From: CAVQMC01 sp963713505
GTDB lineage: Bacteria > Bacteroidota > Ignavibacteria > Ignavibacteriales > Ignavibacteriaceae
Length of the DNA: 64,000 nt
Assembly: GCA_963713505.1 (NCBI GenBank)
Contig: CAVQMC010000007.1
Span: 62,001-126,000, forward strand
Direction of reading: 5' to 3'
The position numbers and the translations under genes were made by a program. The notes below the pieces were generated by a model. That model was not told the origin of the DNA, made no database searches, and saw only the letters and a program-made list of their open reading frames with translations. Below are positions 39,922-49,337 of the stretch, one piece after another (within the stretch, counting starts at the first letter, position 1; each line of letters opens with the position of its first letter).

Positions 39922-39948
39922 TTAATTTTTCCCTTTTTCTATCGATAA
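39922..39948 (+). promoter_or_regulatory. Sigma-28-like promoter of chemoreceptor 1
   Basis: TTAA at 39922-39925, 15 bases, then ATCGATAA at 39941-39948. The -35 differs from TAAA by one base and the -10 keeps CGATAA. The chemoreceptor starts 111 bases downstream. Confidence 0.6.
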
Positions 39949-40059
39949 TGAACAATGTAAATAGTATGCTCCAAAGATGAGAATAATTGCTTGGTTTATA
40001 AGTAACTATAGTTTTTCAAGATTTGGGGAAATTAAAAAAAAGTATAAAGGGTCACACAA

Positions 40060-42175
40060 ATGTTAGCTAATCTAAAAATTGGTCCGCGGTTAATTACCGT
40101 TTTCTCTGTTTTTGTAATAGGATTAATTATCCTTGTTATTGTTTCACTTTCTAACCTTAGTTCGGTAAGAGATTCAATAGAAGATGTTGCAAACAATAAA
40201 ATTGCTCAGATTGTTTGGGCAAATAATTTAAAAGGTTTGGTAGACGAATTAGCCGTAGTTACTCGTAACACATTGATATGGAAAAATCAGCATGAAATTC
40301 AGAAGAATGAAGTTTTAATTAAAAATCTAGGATCAAAGGCTGTTGCAATAATCGATTCTCTAAAAAACCGCTCAAATGATGAGAACGGAAAAAGATCGTT
40401 AGAAGATTTTCTATCTGTAAGGCAAAACAAGCTTTATCCAGCCTTAAACAAATATTTAAAACTTGTTGAATCAGGTAATATCACGGAAGCTGAAAATGTT
40501 TTAAATGGTGAGTTAAATGATGCTCAAAAAGAATATTCAACATCTGTTGATAAAATTATTAAGAATCAAAATAATTTAGCTAAACTTTCTGCAAAAGATG
40601 CAGGTCAATCTTCATCTAAAACTAAATTAATAGTACTCATACTAAGTGGAACATTGCTGCTGCTGGTTGTTATTTTAAGTTTTATTGTAATAAAAAGTAT
40701 TGTTAAACCTATTAGTATGGTGGCTGAAAGAGTTCAGCAGCTGCAGTCAGTTTGCATAACAAATCTTGGAAACGGTTTAAATATGTTGTCGGAAGGAAAC
40801 CTCACTGCAAAAGTAGAAAAGGCAACACAACCATTAAACCTTGATTCAAAAGATGAAATTGGTGATATGGCAAGAACTGTAGACAAAATGATTTTGCAGT
40901 CACAAAGCGGGATAGATGCTTATGAAGTAGTAAGAGAAAGAATTATTTCTCTAATGGATGAAACCGAAAGATTTAATAGAAGATTCAAAAGACGGATTGC
41001 TGAATAACCGTGGTGAAGTTACTAAATTCAACGGTGCATTTAGAAAGTTGGTTCAGGGTATTAATGATATGTTGGATGCCGTAATTTTACCTGTTAAAGA
41101 AGGTGCTGATGTACTATCTGTAATGGCTAAAGGCGATTTAACAATTAGAGTAAAAGGTGAATATAAAGGTGATCATCAACTTATTAAAAAAAGTATTAAT
41201 ACTTTAGGCGATTCTTTAGGCAAATTGATAACAGAAGTAAATGAAGCTGTTGGCGCAACAGCCAGTTCCAGTACCGAAATTTCTTCGAGTACGGAAGAAA
41301 TGGCTGCAGGTGCGGAAGAACAAAGTCAGCAATCTACTGAAATTGCCGGTGCAGTTGAACAAATGACTAAAACAATTTTGGAAACAACAAAAAATGCAAA
41401 TTTAGCTTCCGACTCTGCAAAAGATGCCGGAAATGTTGCAAAATCTGGAGGAAAAGTTGTTGAAGAAACTATTGAGGGAATGAATAAGATAGCAGAAGTT
41501 GTAAGAAAATCTGCAGCGACAGTTCAGGCTTTAGGTAAAAGCAGTGATCAAATTGGTGAAATTGTTCAAGTCATTGACGACATTGCAGATCAAACTAATT
41601 TACTCGCATTAAATGCCGCCATTGAAGCAGCCAGAGCCGGGGAACAAGGCAGAGGATTTGCAGTTGTTGCTGATGAAGTAAGAAAACTTGCGGAAAGAAC
41701 AACAAAAGCTACAAAAGAAATTGCAGCTATGATAAAACAAATCCAAAAAGATACTGGAGGTGCAGTTAATTCTATGAATGAAGGAACCGAAGAAGTAGAA
41801 AAAGGAATTGAATTAGCAGATAAAGCCGGTAAATCTTTAAAAGAAATAATTGAAGGATCCAATAAAGTTGTTGATATTGCATCTCAGGTTGCTGCGGCTA
41901 GTGAAGAACAATCATCTGCAGCAGAACAAATCAGTAAGAATATTGAATCCATAACAAGCGTAACAAATCAAAGTGCTGCTGGTGTTCAGCAAGTTGCCAG
42001 AGCTGCGGAAGATTTGAACAGGTTAACCGATAATCTCCAAAAACTAATTAACAGATTTAAAGTTTCGGGAAATGAAAGAACCGGATATACTGAATCAAAT
42101 TTTGATGATTTTCAGAATATACCTGAAAAAACCCAACTTAGTGTAAGGAAAAACGGAAAACTTGTTCATTATTAA
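40060..42175 (+). CDS. Methyl-accepting chemotaxis protein 1, one frameshift
   Basis: The product has an N-terminal transmembrane helix (residues 10-32), a four-helix-bundle-like periplasmic domain, a second transmembrane helix (about 190-213), a HAMP domain, and a second HAMP-like unit (R-G-E-V-T-K-F-N-G-A-F-R-K-L-V, then A-K-G-D-L-T-I-R-V). A long cytoplasmic signalling coil follows, with the hairpin tip I-A-D-Q-T-N-L-L-A-L-N-A-A-I-E-A-A-R-A-G. The frame shifts near 40968-40975, where dropping one T joins D-E-T-E-R to L-I-E-D-S-K-D-G-L, so the gene is probably intact in life. It would signal to CheA through the cheW 24 bases downstream. The ligand is unknown. Confidence 0.88.
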
Positions 42176-42198
42176 TAATTATTATAAACGGAAAAAAC

Positions 42199-42684
42199 AT
42201 GTCTGAAAAAAAATCTCATAATATAGAAGGAAACGAACTTCTTCAGTTAGTTAGCTTTGTTTTAGGTAATGAGGAATTCGGTGTTGATATTCTATTTGTT
42301 CAGGAAATAATAAGAATAATTCAGGTGACAAAAGTACCTAACTCTCCGGATTATGTAGAAGGTGTAATAAATCTTAGAGGAAGAGTAATACCAATAATTG
42401 ATCTTCGCAGCAGATTTGGAATGGAGAAAAAGGAACCTGACAAAAATACTAGAATTGTAGTTATCGAAGTGGATAAGAAAACTTTAGGATTTATTGTAGA
42501 TGCTGTAAAAGAAGTTATTCGAATACCTAAAGAAATAACTGAAGCGCCGCCGGAAATAACAACCGGAGTAAATTCAGAATATATTAAGTCTGTTGGTAAA
42601 TTAGACGATAGATTACTGATATTAATTGATTTGGAAAAGATTTTTTCGAATAGAGAAACTAAAGAACTAGAAGCAATCAGTTAA
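42199..42684 (+). CDS. cheW: Chemotaxis adaptor CheW
   Basis: This 161-aa protein is a single CheW domain: Q-L-V-S-F-V-L-G-N-E-E-F-G-V-D near residues 12-26, E-G-V-I-N-L-R-G-R-V-I-P-I-I-D-L-R near 54-70 and a final D-L-E-K-I-F. It couples chemoreceptors to CheA in the polar array. It shares a transcript with chemoreceptor 1 and a terminator follows it. Confidence 0.93.
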   Translation: MSEKKSHNIEGNELLQLVSFVLGNEEFGVDILFVQEIIRIIQVTKVPNSPDYVEGVINLRGRVIPIIDLRSRFGMEKKEPDKNTRIVVIEVDKKTLGFIVDAVKEVIRIPKEITEAPPEITTGVNSEYIKSVGKLDDRLLILIDLEKIFSNRETKELEAIS

Positions 42685-42711
42685 AATTAGTATTTGATAT
42701 TATTGATATTC

Positions 42712-42748
42712 AACGGGCGTTACTTTATATAAATTAATGCCCGTTTTT
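42712..42748 (+). terminator. Rho-independent terminator after cheW
   Basis: AACGGGCGTTA (42712-42722) pairs with TAATGCCCGTT (42735-42745) with one G-T wobble and a 12-base loop, followed by TTTT. It ends the chemoreceptor 1-cheW unit. Confidence 0.85.
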
Positions 42749-42810
42749 CTTCAAATTAATATTTACTACAGAAATATTTTCACTTATAAAATAAACTCAT
42801 CACAATATTC

Positions 42811-42837
42811 TCAACTTAAATCATTTCAATTCGATAA
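42811..42837 (+). promoter_or_regulatory. Possible sigma-28-like promoter before the TonB-domain gene
   Basis: TCAA, 15 bases, then TTCGATAA. The -10 keeps CGATAA and the spacing matches the other sites, but the -35 has one mismatch. It would drive the TonB-domain gene and the two following chemoreceptors. Confidence 0.4.
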
Positions 42838-42871
42838 TAAATTTGAATAATAAAAAATTGGAATTATAGAG

Positions 42872-43249
42872 ATGAATAATATTAAGTTTTTTGCACCTGC
42901 ATTTTTATCACTTATTTTGTTTTTTTCTACAACAAAATTAATCGCTCAAAATGACTATCTGGCATTTGCTCAGATCATGCCAAAACCATCCGGCGGAATA
43001 GAATCCATTTATAAAAACATCACCTATCCGGATATAGCTAGAAAAACAGGAATTCAGGGGAAAGTTTATGTCCTCGTTTTTGTAAACGAACATGGAGGAG
43101 TTGATGATGTTAAAGTAATTAAAGGACTCGGCGCCGGTTGCGATGAAGCTGCAATAGACGGAATTAAAAAAATAAAATTTGATCCGGGAAAAAATAATGG
43201 AACTCCTGTAAAAGTAAAACTATCACTGGCTGTTGAATTTAAACTTTGA
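42872..43249 (+). CDS. Secreted protein with a stand-alone TonB C-terminal domain
   Basis: This 125-aa protein has a signal peptide (residues 1-25, ending around L-I-A-Q) and then only a TonB C-terminal fold: Y-P-D-I-A-R-K-T-G-I-Q-G-K-V-Y-V near 50-65 and G-C-D-E-A-A-I-D-G-I-K-K-I-K-F-D-P-G near 90-107. It lacks the membrane anchor and proline-rich spacer of true TonB, so it is a free periplasmic domain. Such proteins occur widely in Bacteroidota-related genomes. Its place between a chemotaxis adaptor and chemoreceptors is odd. Confidence 0.8.
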   Translation: MNNIKFFAPAFLSLILFFSTTKLIAQNDYLAFAQIMPKPSGGIESIYKNITYPDIARKTGIQGKVYVLVFVNEHGGVDDVKVIKGLGAGCDEAAIDGIKKIKFDPGKNNGTPVKVKLSLAVEFKL

Positions 43250-43311
43250 GGATAAATTCATTTTCAGTATTAAACTTTAAAAATATATTCATTTATTTAA
43301 CGGTATAAAGA

Positions 43312-45420
43312 ATGAACTGGTTTTCAAATATTAAGTTTGTCAGAAAAATTCAAGGCGGATTTTCTTTATTAGCAATAATAGCGACAATAATTGCTGTTGT
43401 TGGTTTAGTTCAATTAAATAAAATCACAACTGTAAAAAACAAAATCTTTAATGAATTTATTGAGCCGCAAAGCCAGATAAACAATGTATACACAAATTTT
43501 CAGAACATACAATTTATAATGATGCAGTTCTCTATACCTGCTTTTGCTAATAAATTTAATGAAAATGCCGGTGAATATTACAAGTTAAGTGCTGATGTTG
43601 ACTCAACTTTAAAACTGCTTTCTCAAAAAAACTTAACGGAAAATATAAAGAATGAACTAAAAGATGTTCAAACCATATGGACTCAATACAAAAATCTAGT
43701 TGCTGATGCAATCTTAAGTGCTTCTGCAACGCAAAGCTATGATATGGCCGCTGATATTGCTACAACCTCCGGTGAGAATGTCGGCTTAAAATTATTAAAT
43801 AAATTTAAATCGGTCCATAATGGATTATTATCCGAAGCAAACAACTTAAATACTTCAGTTTCTGAATCTGTCAGCGATTCAATAATATATCAAATCGGAG
43901 GAATGATAGTTGGAGCTTTGGTTTTATTCTTATGCTTTTTCTTTATTGCTCCGGCAATGTCTAAGCCGCTGGAAAAATTAAATATGATAGTTAAAGAATT
44001 TGCTCTGGGGAATTATAAAAATGAAATTAAAATAGACTCAAAAGATGAAATAGGAGAGCTGGCTCAATCACTTAGAATCCTAAAAAAAGCACAGGAAGAA
44101 AAAATTTATGCTGCTGAACAAATTGCTGCTGGAATTCCAAATAAAGTGCCTTTAGCTTCCGAAGAAGACTCTTTGGCAATTGCATTTAATAAAGAAGTAG
44201 ATACATTAAAAGAGTTGTTAAATGAAGCTGATATTTTGATCAAAGCAAATAAAGATGGAAATCTGAAATTAAGAGGAAATACTAATAAATTTAACGGTGA
44301 GTGGAGAAAGTTGATCGAAGGTATCAATTCAATATTAGATGCTATTTCCGCACCTATTATGGAATCTTCTAAAATTTTAATGTTGATGGCCGAGGGAAAT
44401 TTAGCAGTTGAAGTTATAGGTAATTATAAAGGCGATCATCAATTAATTAAAAATAATATAAATACTGTAAACAGATCTTTATCAAATGCAATTCAAAAAG
44501 TAAATGAAGCAGTAAGATCTACTTCAAATACTTCTAATCAAATTTCTACAACAATTACAGAAATGGCTGCCGGAGCGGAAGGTCAAAGTCAGCAGTCGAG
44601 AGAAATAGCCAGCGCTGTTGAGCAAATGACAAAAACAATTTTAGAAACCACAAAAAATGCAAACTCTGCCGCCGTTGCCGCAAGAGATGCAGGTAATACT
44701 GCTAAATCCGGCGGTGAAGTTGTTAAAAAAACTATAGAAGGAATGCATAGAATTGCATACGTTGTTAAACAATCTGCTGAAACAGTCAAAGAACTTGGAA
44801 AAGGAAGCGACCAAATCGGTGAGATTGTTCAAGTAATTGAAGAAATTGCAAATCAGACAAATTTACTTGCGTTAAATGCTGCGATAGAAGCAGCAAGAGC
44901 CGGTGAACAAGGCAGAGGTTTTGCCGTTGTTGCTGATGAAGTAAGTAAGCTAGCCGAGAGAACAACAAAGGCCACTAAAGAAATTGCAGATATGATAAAA
45001 CAAATACAAAAAGATACGTCCAATGCAGTTAAATCAATGACTCAAGGAACCGAAGAAGTTGAAAAAGGAATTGAACTTGCCGATGAAGCTGGGAAATCAC
45101 TAAATGAAATAATAGAGGGGGCAGACAAAGTTGTTGATATTGCTTCTCAGGTTGCAGCTGCAAGCGAAGAACAATCCGCAGCATCAGAACAAATCAGTAA
45201 AAATATTGAATCTATTAGCGAGGTAACAAACAAAAGCTCTGAAGGCATTCGGTATGTAGCCGATGCTGCAGGAAACTTAAATGATCTGACTGAAAATTTG
45301 CAGAAATTAATTTCGGGATTCAAAATCAAAGTTGATGATGAAGCTTGTGTCAACAAAACAGAAGATTATGAGGACAATTTTGAAAATGTATATAATGAGA
45401 ATAAAGAATCGGTTTTATAA
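43312..45420 (+). CDS. Methyl-accepting chemotaxis protein 2
   Basis: This 702-aa receptor has a transmembrane helix (residues 16-37), a helical periplasmic domain (about 38-195), a second transmembrane helix (about 198-220), a HAMP domain near 221-275, and a second HAMP-like unit with G-D-H-Q-L-I-K-N-N-I-N. The signalling coil has a hairpin tip (I-A-N-Q-T-N-L-L-A-L-N-A-A-I-E) and a long adaptation region. Its signalling half is nearly the same as receptors 1 and 3, which points to duplication. It has no PAS domain or C-terminal tether. The gene is intact. Confidence 0.92.
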   Translation: MNWFSNIKFVRKIQGGFSLLAIIATIIAVVGLVQLNKITTVKNKIFNEFIEPQSQINNVYTNFQNIQFIMMQFSIPAFANKFNENAGEYYKLSADVDSTLKLLSQKNLTENIKNELKDVQTIWTQYKNLVADAILSASATQSYDMAADIATTSGENVGLKLLNKFKSVHNGLLSEANNLNTSVSESVSDSIIYQIGGMIVGALVLFLCFFFIAPAMSKPLEKLNMIVKEFALGNYKNEIKIDSKDEIGELAQSLRILKKAQEEKIYAAEQIAAGIPNKVPLASEEDSLAIAFNKEVDTLKELLNEADILIKANKDGNLKLRGNTNKFNGEWRKLIEGINSILDAISAPIMESSKILMLMAEGNLAVEVIGNYKGDHQLIKNNINTVNRSLSNAIQKVNEAVRSTSNTSNQISTTITEMAAGAEGQSQQSREIASAVEQMTKTILETTKNANSAAVAARDAGNTAKSGGEVVKKTIEGMHRIAYVVKQSAETVKELGKGSDQIGEIVQVIEEIANQTNLLALNAAIEAARAGEQGRGFAVVADEVSKLAERTTKATKEIADMIKQIQKDTSNAVKSMTQGTEEVEKGIELADEAGKSLNEIIEGADKVVDIASQVAAASEEQSAASEQISKNIESISEVTNKSSEGIRYVADAAGNLNDLTENLQKLISGFKIKVDDEACVNKTEDYEDNFENVYNENKESVL

Positions 45421-45448
45421 AAAATTTTAAAAAAATAAAGTATTAAAA

Positions 45449-47665
45449 ATGAAACTTAAAAGAATTAAAGATTGGAAATTATTTTCTAAACTTATAAGTC
45501 TTGTACTGTTTGCAGTTATTCCTTTTATTCTGATTATTGTAATATACATTATGCCAGCTACCGAGAATAATCTATTAAAAGAAAAAGAAATAACACTAAC
45601 CGATCTTGTTTCTACAGCAACCGGTATTTTAGAAAATTATGAATTTAAAGTGCAAAACAATGAATTAACAAAGGATGAAGCACAAAAACTAGCGTTAAAA
45701 GAAATAAGTAAATTAAGATATGCTGATGGTGATTATTTTTGGATTAATGATCTTAATTGTAAAATGATAATGCATCCAATTAAATCTGAACTAGATGGCA
45801 AAGATTTAAGTGATTTTAAAGATCCGGAAGGAAATTTTTTATTCAGAAAGATCGTGGAACAAGGACAAAAAAAGAATGGCGGAATTGTAAGATATCTCTG
45901 GCCTAAACCTGGAAAGGATAATCCGGTACAAAAATTATCTTATGCGAAACTTTTTAAAAAATGGAATTGGATAATTGCAACAGGATTTTATATAGACGAT
46001 CTTAATTCGCAAATAGCAGATATTAAATATAAAGTTTTTTTTGGAATGATCATCGCTTTACTAATTGTTCTCGGAGGAAGCTATTATTGTGCTCATGACT
46101 TTCTGAAGCCAATTATAAAATTAAAAAATGCGGCAAATGAACTTAATGCAGGTAATACGGATGTTCATTTATCAGTGGACAGCGAAGACGAAACAGGTGA
46201 ATTGACTAAAGCATTTAATACAATGACTGATAAAATATCAATGCAGCTTCAATATCTTGAAAATCTTCCTTCCCCTGTAATGATTATTGATAAAGATTTC
46301 AATATTCAATACATGAACAAAAAAGGTGCTGAAATAGCTGAGAAGCCTCAAAAGGATTTAATAGGGCTAAAATGTTTTGAACAATTTAAAACCAGAGACT
46401 GTAATACAGAAAATTGCGCTTTGCGCGAAGCAATGATAAAAGATGGTATCGTATCTAGAGAAACAATTGCTAAACCCAACGGCAGAGAAGTACCGATTCT
46501 ATATACAGGTTCTCCTGTTAAAGATCGAAACGGCAAAGTGATTGGTGCATTGGAATCTATTACAGATATTACGGATGTAAAAGAAATTCAAAATTATTTG
46601 AATAGATCAACTAAAAAAATGATGATTGCTATGCAGCAATTTGCCAATGGTAATCTTAATGTTAATATTAAACCTGAAAAAGATGATGATGATATCGGTC
46701 AATTATTTAAAAGTTTTAATAAAGCAGTTGAAAATTTAAGAAACATGTTGTTAAATGTCACCTCTGCTGTAAATAAAACTGCTTCTGCTGTTTCTGAAAT
46801 ATCTTCAAGTACAGAAGAAATGGCAGCCGGCTCAGCAGAACAAACTCAGCAGGCAACTGAAATCGCAACATCTGTAGAAGAAATGACCAGAACTATTTTA
46901 GAAACAACTAAAAATGCAAATTCAGCTGCAAACGCGGCTAAAGATGCCGGCAATACTGCTAAAAACGGAGGTCAAGTTGTTAAAGAAACTGTCGATGGAA
47001 TGCATAGGATTGCTGATGCTGTTGAAAGTTCATCCTTGATTATTCAAAATTTAGGAAATAGCAGTAATCAAATAGGAGAAATTATTCAAGTAATTGATGA
47101 TATTGCCGAACAAACAAATTTATTGGCATTAAATGCTGCAATAGAAGCAGCAAGAGCCGGTGAACAAGGAAGAGGATTTGCTGTTGTTGCTGATGAAGTT
47201 AGAAAGCTTGCTGACAGAACTACTAAAGCAACTAAAGAAATAGCAGAAATGATTAAGACGATTCAAACCGATACAACCCAAGCTGTAAGTTCTATGAATC
47301 AGGGTACTGAGGAAGTGAAAAAAGGGATTGAATTAGCTGACAAAGCCGGAAACTCTTTAAATGAAATAATCGAAGGTTCGGAAAAGGTTGTTGATATTGC
47401 ATCGCAAGTCGCAGCAGCCAGCGAGGAACAATCATCAGCTTCCGAACAAATAAGTACAAATATCGATTCAATAAGTAATGTTACAAGTCAAACAGCAGAC
47501 GGAATTAGACAAGTTGCAGAATCTGTTGAAGCATTAAATAATTTAACTGAAAATTTACAAGATTTAATTGCGCAATTTAAAATTGACAGTGAACCGAATT
47601 ACTTAATGATTCAAAATGAAGAAAACAAAATCGCTGATTTTAAAGAAGAATTTATTCACAGTTAA
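45449..47665 (+). CDS. Methyl-accepting chemotaxis protein 3 with Cache and PAS domains
   Basis: This 738-aa receptor has a transmembrane helix (about 14-35), a single-Cache periplasmic domain (about 36-190) with the hallmark Y-F-W-I-N-D and W-N-W-I-I-A-T-G-F-Y, a second transmembrane helix (about 195-215), a HAMP domain, and a PAS domain (about 270-385) with N-L-P-S-P-V-M-I-I-D and a Cys-rich R-D-C-N-T-E-N-C segment. The signalling region has the I-A-E-Q-T-N-L-L-A-L-N-A-A-I-E tip. Single-Cache receptors often bind small organic acids. The Cys pair in the PAS domain could respond to redox or metal, an inference only. Confidence 0.92.
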   Translation: MKLKRIKDWKLFSKLISLVLFAVIPFILIIVIYIMPATENNLLKEKEITLTDLVSTATGILENYEFKVQNNELTKDEAQKLALKEISKLRYADGDYFWINDLNCKMIMHPIKSELDGKDLSDFKDPEGNFLFRKIVEQGQKKNGGIVRYLWPKPGKDNPVQKLSYAKLFKKWNWIIATGFYIDDLNSQIADIKYKVFFGMIIALLIVLGGSYYCAHDFLKPIIKLKNAANELNAGNTDVHLSVDSEDETGELTKAFNTMTDKISMQLQYLENLPSPVMIIDKDFNIQYMNKKGAEIAEKPQKDLIGLKCFEQFKTRDCNTENCALREAMIKDGIVSRETIAKPNGREVPILYTGSPVKDRNGKVIGALESITDITDVKEIQNYLNRSTKKMMIAMQQFANGNLNVNIKPEKDDDDIGQLFKSFNKAVENLRNMLLNVTSAVNKTASAVSEISSSTEEMAAGSAEQTQQATEIATSVEEMTRTILETTKNANSAANAAKDAGNTAKNGGQVVKETVDGMHRIADAVESSSLIIQNLGNSSNQIGEIIQVIDDIAEQTNLLALNAAIEAARAGEQGRGFAVVADEVRKLADRTTKATKEIAEMIKTIQTDTTQAVSSMNQGTEEVKKGIELADKAGNSLNEIIEGSEKVVDIASQVAAASEEQSSASEQISTNIDSISNVTSQTADGIRQVAESVEALNNLTENLQDLIAQFKIDSEPNYLMIQNEENKIADFKEEFIHS

Positions 47666-47804
47666 AAAATTATGAATAAATATATTTTTTTAGGAGTGAA
47701 AAAGAGATTTTATCTACTTTAATATTCTGTTGCATATTAAATATTTATAAAAATTTATCTTATATGTCCTTTCCTAATATTTAATATAATTACTCGGGGG
47801 TTTT

Positions 47805-47824
47805 ATTTGAAATGCATTTCAAAT
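47805..47824. repeat. 20-bp perfect palindrome upstream of the chemotaxis operon
   Basis: The 20 bases from 47805 to 47824 (ATTTGAAATGCATTTCAAAT) equal their own reverse complement. The site lies in the 290-base gap between chemoreceptor 3 and the HEAT gene, about 75 bases upstream of the sigma-28-like site. It has no T-run for a terminator and no loop, so a protein-binding operator is more likely than a hairpin. Confidence 0.5.
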
Positions 47825-47896
47825 CTCTACACAGCAATTAACCCATTTAGAAAAATATTTTTATAATTAATTAGGAATTTATTGTTAAATCAAAAC

Positions 47897-47923
47897 TAAA
47901 GAAAAGAGTTTTAAATACGATTA
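47897..47923 (+). promoter_or_regulatory. Sigma-28-like promoter of the chemotaxis operon
   Basis: TAAA at 47897-47900 and TACGATTA at 47916-47923 are separated by 15 bases. The -10 differs by one base from the TACGATAA site before the small membrane protein at 13434. The HEAT gene starts 32 bases downstream. Confidence 0.5.
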
Positions 47924-47954
47924 TAAACGTAAAATAATTAACATTTGTATTTAA

Positions 47955-49325
47955 ATGAATTATAAACAAATCATCGAGTCGTTAAATTCTCAAAATCCGG
48001 AAGAAATTATAGATTCTCTTCAGCAATTAAATGATGCAGCTTTAACAGACGACCTTGTTGATGCTGTTAATACACTAATTTTACATAATGACAAAGGCGT
48101 TAGAAATTTTGCTGCACAGATTTTAAGTTTCAGCGACAATCCCAAAGTACCTTATACGTTAGTAAAGTTTATTCATCACCCTGATCTTACAATAAAAAAC
48201 TTAGCTGGGGAAATTCTGCTGAATCTAAATGAAAAGTCAATAGAAGCACTTTTAAGTTTTATAAATAAAGGTGATGATGACGATAAAAAATTTATAATCG
48301 ATATCTTAGGTTTAATTGGCTCAAAGGAATCTGAAAAGAAAATTTTAGAGGTTCTAAAAGCTAGTGAAAATGACAATTTGACTTTAGCATGCATTGAAAG
48401 TTTGGGTAATATAGGTTCAGAAAATGCCATAGAGAATTTAATAAGTCTTTACCCCCAAAACGAATTATTTAAACCGAGTGTGATTGAAGCTTTAGGTAAA
48501 ATTAAATCGCAAAAAAGCTTGGATTTTTTAATGGAAAAATATTCGATAGCAGACGATTTAATTAAAATAACTATAATCGAAAGTTTAGGGGAAGTTGGTG
48601 ATATTGAAACTTTCTTCTTTTTACTCTCCGAATTAAATGAAAATTCCGGACCTTTTATCTGGATAATTATTAATTCCCTTTATCAGCTCAAACAAAAAAA
48701 TAATCTGGATATTCCTTTCGATGAAAGAATGAAAAGTGCAATATTATACACCATAACGGAAGGTGAGCTGAAGTTCAAAAAGAATGCAATAAATTTAATC
48801 AATGATTTTAATGATCCGGAAATTGTTAATTCTTGTTTGGAAATTTTTGGTATAGATCAAGAAATAGATGAAATACTTTCACCCAAATTTTTTGCTAATT
48901 ATGAAGTTATTTTCAGTTCGATATATCAAACTATAAGCAGCAATCCGCCGAATTTAAATTCAATTTTAAATTTATTCAGAGAAATGTTGTTTATGAATAT
49001 TGATATCGGCTTGAACTTTTTCAGCGATATAAAATTAAGAAATTTATCAGACGCACTTATAAAATGTCTTAAAGATCCGGACGAAGAAATAAGAATAATT
49101 TCATTTGAAATACTTAATCTTTTGGATGAAAAAACGGCTTCGTTATTTACGGATTTAATTGCGGAAGATGCAAGTTACTGGAATCGTTTAAGAATGGTGG
49201 ACATAATATCAAAGAACAGTTTTGGAAATGTTGATGAAATTCTGCTTAAAATGAGTAATGATGAAGAAGAAATGGTTAAAGAAAGAGCCAACTATTATTT
49301 AAGCATTAGAAAGCAAACTCTATAA
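47955..49325 (+). CDS. HEAT-repeat protein heading the chemotaxis operon
   Basis: This 456-aa protein consists of helical repeats, clearest at residues 30-230 in HEAT/PBS style (L-A-C-I-E-S-L-G-N-I-G-S-E-N-A-I-E-N-L, then I-E-A-L-G-K-I-K-S and I-E-S-L-G-E-V-G-D). The C-terminal half is more degenerate. It has no membrane segment or enzyme motif. HEAT proteins act as protein-protein scaffolds. It is the first gene of the run that continues into cheR (12 bases later) through cheB, so a link to chemotaxis signalling or polar array placement is likely. The true partner is unknown. Confidence 0.75.
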   Translation: MNYKQIIESLNSQNPEEIIDSLQQLNDAALTDDLVDAVNTLILHNDKGVRNFAAQILSFSDNPKVPYTLVKFIHHPDLTIKNLAGEILLNLNEKSIEALLSFINKGDDDDKKFIIDILGLIGSKESEKKILEVLKASENDNLTLACIESLGNIGSENAIENLISLYPQNELFKPSVIEALGKIKSQKSLDFLMEKYSIADDLIKITIIESLGEVGDIETFFFLLSELNENSGPFIWIIINSLYQLKQKNNLDIPFDERMKSAILYTITEGELKFKKNAINLINDFNDPEIVNSCLEIFGIDQEIDEILSPKFFANYEVIFSSIYQTISSNPPNLNSILNLFREMLFMNIDIGLNFFSDIKLRNLSDALIKCLKDPDEEIRIISFEILNLLDEKTASLFTDLIAEDASYWNRLRMVDIISKNSFGNVDEILLKMSNDEEEMVKERANYYLSIRKQTL

Positions 49326-49337
49326 ACAGTTAAAAAC

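Noticed and set aside
42020..42034. ACCGATAA inside chemoreceptor 1 as a sigma-28 -10 element
   Set aside because: The base 15 positions upstream is not a TAAA-like element, and it lies in well-conserved coding sequence.
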